A stretch of DNA of 64,000 nucleotides. It comes from Pseudomonas parakoreensis (lineage in GTDB: Bacteria > Pseudomonadota > Gammaproteobacteria > Pseudomonadales > Pseudomonadaceae). Made by a program: the position numbers and the translations under genes. This document shows, one piece after another, positions 60,816-64,000 of the stretch. The stretch spans positions 1-64,000 of the forward strand of contig NZ_BQHY01000005.1 of assembly GCF_021602155.1 (NCBI RefSeq). The letters run 5' to 3'. The notes beneath the pieces were generated by a model. The model searched no databases. It had not been told where the DNA came from and saw only the letters and a list, made by a program, of their open reading frames with translations. How positions within the stretch are numbered: position 1 is the first letter of the stretch; every line of letters begins with the position of its first letter.

Positions 60816-60832
60816 AGCATGAGTCGTGCCAG
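60816..60832 (-). promoter_or_regulatory. Sigma-54 type promoter of aatJQMP
   Basis: On the minus strand the bases read CTGGCACGACTCATGCT, one mismatch from the YTGGCACG-N4-TTGCW consensus with correct -24/-12 spacing. Transcription would start about 105 bases before aatJ. A sigma-54 activator (AauR) is encoded in the same locus. Confidence 0.7.
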
Positions 60833-60907
60833 ACCAGTCGATAGTGGCTAATGGCTTGATTTATAAGGTGATTAAAGTTTTGTGTCGGTGTTTTTCGATG
60901 AAACTGA

Positions 60908-60952
60908 TCCGGTTATCCGAATTGACCGGGAGGTCGCGTTCGGAAATCCGAA
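60908..60952. promoter_or_regulatory. Two AauR-type binding sites
   Basis: TTCGGAAATCCGAA at 60939-60952 is an exact fit to the TTCGG-N4-CCGAA motif I recall for AauR. TCCGGTTATCCGAA at 60908-60921 has one mismatch. They are 31 bases apart (three helical turns) and about 80-120 bases upstream of the -24/-12 element, a normal enhancer distance. Confidence 0.72.
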
Positions 60953-61000
60953 CGATCTTTAATCGCTGCTCTCGTATAGATGATCGCTCGAACCGCATAA

Positions 61001-61105
61001 CCTTGTAGCGAGGGGATTTATCCCCGATAGGTCGCGAAGCGGCCTTCTTCAAAGGCGAGGACCGCTTCGCAGTCCATCGGGGATAAATCCCCTCGCCACA
61101 GGGTT
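61001..61105. repeat. REP pair (GTAGCGAGGGGAT family)
   Basis: TTGTAGCGAGGGGATTTATC and the inverse (GATAAATCCCCTCGCCACA) enclose GCGAAGCGGCC and CCGCTTCGC inner arms, between the aatJ enhancer region and the glpD terminator. Confidence 0.85.
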
Positions 61106-61133
61106 AGTGGCAAGGCAAAGTAAGTCACGCAGC

Positions 61134-61167
61134 AAAAAGCCCCTGAATCTCTCAATTCAGGGGCTTT
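61134..61167 (-). terminator. Intrinsic terminator of glpD
   Basis: Minus strand: AAAGCCCCTGAAT pairs with ATTCAGGGGCTTT across a 6-base loop and continues into a TTTTT run. It begins 20 bases after the glpD stop codon. Confidence 0.92.
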
Positions 61168-61186
61168 CGCTTAAGCGAGGTTCAAT

Positions 61187-62722
61187 TCACGCCGCTTCAG
61201 TCTTGCGGTTCTGCTCGACCTTGCCCAGGTAGGCCGCCAGTTTCTCCTGCTCGGCCGGGGTGGTGAACAGGCCCAGTTTGCTGCGACGCCACAGAATATC
61301 GTGCGCCGTGGTCGCCCATTCTTCGCTGCACAGGTAGTCAACCTCACGGGTATAGAGCCCGCCGCCGAGGTGTTCGCCCATGTCGGCCAGCGTTTCCACG
61401 CCTTCGAGCATGCGCCAGGTGCGGCTGCCGTAGGTGGTGGCCCAGCGGCGGGCGATTTCGCTCGGGACGAAGTCGAACTTGTCGCGGATCTGTGCGCTCA
61501 AGGCTTGCGGGGTGGTCATGTCTTCACCGCCGGGCAGGGTCGCGGCAGCGGTCCAGCTTGGGCGCATCTGGGTAAAGTACGGTATCAACTGGGCCATCGC
61601 CGACTCTGCGAGCTTGCGGTAGGTGGTCAGCTTGCCGCCGAACACCGACAGCAGCGGTGCCTCTTCACCGCCGCCAGACAGGGCCAGGGTGTAGTCGCGG
61701 GTCACGGCCGACGGGTTGTCGGATTCGTCATTGCACAGCGGGCGCACGCCCGAGTAGCTGTGCTGGATGTCGTCGCGACTGATCTGCTTCTTGAAGTGGG
61801 CGTTGACCACTTTCAGCAGGTAATCGGTTTCGCCGTCGGTGATTGCCACTTTCGCCGGATCGCCGGTGTACTCACGGTCGGTGGTGCCGATCAGAGTGAA
61901 GTGGTTCAGGTACGGAATGGTGAAAACGATGCGCTGATCTTCGTTTTGCAGGATATGCGCGTGATCGCCTTCGTACAGCTTCGGCACAATGATGTGGCTG
62001 CCCTGAATCAGGCGAATGCCGTACGGCGATTCCATCTTCAGGTCGTCACGGATGAACTTGGCGACCCATGGACCGGCGGCGTTCACCAGCGCTTTGGCGG
62101 TGATCGAAAACAGGCTGCCATCGGCGCGTTCCAGGTTCAGGTACCACAGGCCCTTGGCGCGGCGGGCGCTGACACAACGGGTCTGGGTGTGAATATGCGC
62201 GCCGTGTTCACGGGCAGCTATCGCATTCAACACAACGAGGCGGGCGTCATCGACCCAGCAGTCGGAGTATTCGAAGCCTTTCTTGATTTCGCTTTTCAGT
62301 GCGCTGTCGGCGCCGAACTTCAGGCTTTTCGAACCTGGCAGCTTTTCGCGCTTGCCGAGGTTGTCATAGAGGAACAGGCCAGCGCGGATCATCCACGCCG
62401 GACGCAGGTGCGGGCGATGCGGCAGCACAAATCGCATCGGCTTGACGATGTGCGGCGCTTTGGCCAGCAGCACTTCGCGCTCGGCCAGCGCTTCACGCAC
62501 CAGACGAAATTCGTAATGTTCGAGGTAGCGCAGGCCACCGTGGATCAGCTTGCTGCTGGCCGACGAAGTGTGGCTGGCCAGGTCATCCTTTTCGCAAAGG
62601 AACACCGAAAGACCGCGACCGGCGGCATCCGCTGCAATCCCCACGCCATTGATCCCGCCGCCAATCACGGCAACATCGTAAATCTCGGCAATCGGGGGCG
62701 TACGCAAGGTAGAGGTGGACAT
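61187..62722 (-). CDS. glpD: Glycerol-3-phosphate dehydrogenase
   Basis: FAD enzyme at the inner membrane that oxidises glycerol-3-phosphate to dihydroxyacetone phosphate and feeds electrons to quinone. The 511-residue product has the FAD-binding VAVIGGGINGVGIAADAAGRG at 18-39. It also has SSASSKLIHGGLRYLEHYEFRLVREAL, GTTDREYTGDP, SVFGGKLTTYRKLAE and the C-terminal helical DAO_C domain. ATG 62722 has GAGG upstream and fits the family start; the longer frame to 62779 crosses the operator. It has its own terminator, and GlpR-type half-sites lie 40-70 bases upstream. Confidence 0.95.
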   Translation of the reverse strand: MSTSTLRTPPIAEIYDVAVIGGGINGVGIAADAAGRGLSVFLCEKDDLASHTSSASSKLIHGGLRYLEHYEFRLVREALAEREVLLAKAPHIVKPMRFVLPHRPHLRPAWMIRAGLFLYDNLGKREKLPGSKSLKFGADSALKSEIKKGFEYSDCWVDDARLVVLNAIAAREHGAHIHTQTRCVSARRAKGLWYLNLERADGSLFSITAKALVNAAGPWVAKFIRDDLKMESPYGIRLIQGSHIIVPKLYEGDHAHILQNEDQRIVFTIPYLNHFTLIGTTDREYTGDPAKVAITDGETDYLLKVVNAHFKKQISRDDIQHSYSGVRPLCNDESDNPSAVTRDYTLALSGGGEEAPLLSVFGGKLTTYRKLAESAMAQLIPYFTQMRPSWTAAATLPGGEDMTTPQALSAQIRDKFDFVPSEIARRWATTYGSRTWRMLEGVETLADMGEHLGGGLYTREVDYLCSEEWATTAHDILWRRSKLGLFTTPAEQEKLAAYLGKVEQNRKTEAA

Positions 62723-62762
62723 CGGCTGGCCTCGGGCTCTTTTGATTTTCTGTCTTGGAAAT

Positions 62763-62789
62763 CGAACATAAATGTTCATTTGCGAAAAT
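62763..62789 (-). promoter_or_regulatory. Candidate GlpR operator of glpD
   Basis: On the minus strand ATTTTCG (62783-62789) and ATGTTCG (62763-62769) both match the GlpR half-site ATKYTCG known from E. coli. The second lies inside a GAACAT-AA-ATGTTC inverted repeat (62764-62777). The neighbouring glpR supports the call. Confidence 0.55.
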
Positions 62790-62892
62790 GGTAGCCCATA
62801 AAGACGCGCGCAGCCAGTCGCCTTCGATTGAAAAAACTCATCGAAGGGCGGCTAAAAGAAAATTTCCGAACATTATTGAGGCAGGGATGCTC

Positions 62893-63022
62893 TCTGTGGC
62901 GAGGGGATTTATCCCCGATGGGCCGCGTAGCGGCCCCTCAATGTTGGATATCAGGCACACCGCATTGGGTGGTTTTGGGACTGCTTCGCAGCCCATCGGG
63001 GATAAATCCCCTCGCCACAGGG
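62893..63022. repeat. REP pair (GTGGCGAGGGGAT family)
   Basis: TGTGGCGAGGGGATTTATCC and its inverse with inner stems GGGCCGCGTAGCGGCCC and GACTGCTTCGCAGCCC. It lies between the glpD operator and the end of glpR, so read-through from glpR is probably limited. Confidence 0.88.
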
Positions 63023-63037
63023 GGAATGTCGACGGGG

Positions 63038-63793
63038 TTAAACGACTTCCAGACGAATTTTGTGCTGGCTCAGCAACTGCGCCAGCGCCGGCACGGGTTG
63101 CTGATCGGTCACCAGGCAGTCAATCAGGCTGATCGGACCGAGGCGGATCATCGCGTTACGCCCGAACTTGCTGGAGTCCGCCGCCAGAATCACCTGCCGC
63201 GCGTTGGCGATGATCGCTTGCGACACGCGCACTTCCTGATAATCGAAGTCGAGCAGGCTGCCGTCTTCGTCGATGCCGCTGATGCCCACCAGCGCAAAAT
63301 CGACCTTGAACTGATTGATGAAATCCACACTCGCCTGACCCACCACGCCGCCGTCACGGCGCACGTTGCCGCCGGTCAGCAGCACATCGAAATCATCCTT
63401 GGCACTGAGCATCGAGGCGACGTGCAGGTTGTTGGTGATGATCTTCAGATGGTTGTGATTGAGCAGGGCGCGGGCAATCGATTCGGTGGTGGTGCCGATG
63501 TTGATGAACAGCGAAGCGTGATCGGGGATCTGCGCGGCGATGGCTTCGCCGATGCGTTGTTTTTCGTCGCGCATCTGATCGGCGCGCATCGCATAGGCGG
63601 TGTTTTCGACGCTGGAATCGTAGGCCGCGCCGCCATGGTAGCGACGCAACAGATTGGCTTCCGCGAGCTGATTGATGTCGCGGCGGATGGTTTGCGGGGT
63701 GACAACGAACAGCGTGGCCATTTCCTCGATGCTCACATAGCCGCGTTCGCGGACCAGCTCGAGGATTTGCTGCTGACGGGGAGGCAGATTCAT
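63038..63793 (-). CDS. glpR: DeoR family glycerol-3-phosphate repressor GlpR
   Basis: A 251-residue repressor. The DeoR helix-turn-helix is at 1-55 ([53 protein letters not shown]). The effector domain of the sugar-phosphate isomerase-like fold follows ([58 protein letters not shown]). Glycerol-3-phosphate is the usual inducer. ATG 63793 has AAGGA upstream. It is adjacent to glpD in the same direction, the standard Pseudomonas glp order, in which glpFK would follow beyond the window. Confidence 0.92.
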   Translation of the reverse strand: MNLPPRQQQILELVRERGYVSIEEMATLFVVTPQTIRRDINQLAEANLLRRYHGGAAYDSSVENTAYAMRADQMRDEKQRIGEAIAAQIPDHASLFINIGTTTESIARALLNHNHLKIITNNLHVASMLSAKDDFDVLLTGGNVRRDGGVVGQASVDFINQFKVDFALVGISGIDEDGSLLDFDYQEVRVSQAIIANARQVILAADSSKFGRNAMIRLGPISLIDCLVTDQQPVPALAQLLSQHKIRLEVV

Positions 63794-63902
63794 GGGGCTT
63801 CCTTTGGGCTGCCGTGCAAAATTTGCCCATGATGACGCAGGAATCTCCTCCCGACCAGTTTCCAAACAACGTGAAAGCTACTGCGCTCGGCAATCCTGCG
63901 TT

Positions 63903-63962
63903 AAAAACAGGCTCGGACTGCTCATTTACAAACCCGTAAACTCCGCGTCCTCGCCTGTTTTT
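63903..63962. repeat. Hairpin repeat near the window end
   Basis: AAAAACAGGC and GCCTGTTTTT are perfect 10-bp arms. Inside are complementary blocks (CGGAC/GTCC and TTTAC/GTAAA), giving one long imperfect hairpin. I recall the same intergenic sequence in many Pseudomonas genomes. It could end transcription of the gene beyond the window. Confidence 0.65.
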
Positions 63963-64000
63963 GCCTTGTCTTGCCTTCGCTCGCTACGCTTTCACGCTGT

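Larger units (their letters stand above)
60833..61186. other. aatJ to glpD intergenic region
   Basis: No gene is present. From left to right: the AauR-type sites (60908-60952), a REP pair (61001-61105) and the glpD terminator (61134-61167), each listed separately. Confidence 0.65.

Noticed and set aside
1-64000. CRISPR arrays, tRNA and rRNA genes
   Set aside because: The only repeated short sequences are REP palindromes with irregular spacing; no cloverleaf or rRNA sequence was recognised by eye.

Overview
The window looks like a chromosomal segment of a Pseudomonas fluorescens-group bacterium. It is GC-rich with long shadow reading frames. It carries typical Pseudomonas gene sets: PQQ glucose dehydrogenase with OprB, the AauRS/AatJQMP acidic amino acid system, GlpD/GlpR, GlpM, a DUF6124 protein and giant DUF6543 proteins. 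Short palindromic REP sequences of three families are scattered between genes, with a REP-associated transposase (RAYT) among them. I saw no rRNA, tRNA, CRISPR, integrase or prophage genes.

Layout. 1-5.6 kb: REP DNA, a DUF6124 remnant, gcd and oprB (periplasmic glucose oxidation and sugar uptake), and a VF530-type protein with a Pr6Pr membrane protein. 6.3-7.7 kb: a ferric-siderophore reductase with its PadR regulator, laid out like E. coli YqjH/YqjI. 8.2-13.9 kb: a CS1/CFA-I type (alternate chaperone-usher) pilus cluster: pilin, usher, tip adhesin, chaperone, second pilin. 14-18.7 kb: a 1562-residue toxin-like protein with leucine-rich repeats and a NEL-type E3 ubiquitin ligase domain. 18.9-22 kb: a divergent class A penicillin-binding protein. 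22.1-23 kb: RAYT flanked by REP hairpins. 23.3-28.5 kb: an amino acid permease and a GtrII/GtrA/GT-C glycosyltransferase cluster. 28.4-33.5 kb: an FMN glutamate synthase-like enzyme, then a LuxR regulator, nitrilase-type hydrolase and amino acid/polyamine permease module.

33.5-43.5 kb is the most unusual part. Five tightly packed minus-strand genes encode two response regulators with GGDEF-EAL output, a periplasmic dihaem cytochrome c peroxidase, a membrane histidine kinase and a receiver-kinase fusion. A divergent response regulator with a degenerate (YN-type) HD-GYP domain lies next to them. The two GGDEF-EAL proteins have complementary damage: one keeps a good cyclase and has lost EAL residues, and the other keeps a full EAL and has lost GGDEF residues. 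This suggests a redox- or peroxide-linked c-di-GMP switch, which is an inference from sequence and gene order.

43.5-53.5 kb: Nudix, LysE and GNAT genes, metR, a second giant DUF6543 protein (1721 residues, no NEL domain recognised), an alpha/beta hydrolase and a DsbA-like thiol oxidoreductase. 53.6-60.9 kb: glpM, then aauR-aauS and aatP-aatM-aatQ-aatJ. Upstream of aatJ there is a credible sigma-54 promoter and two AauR-type palindromes. 61.2-63.8 kb: glpD and glpR with GlpR-like operator half-sites. The last 200 bases hold a hairpin repeat, and the next gene lies outside the window.
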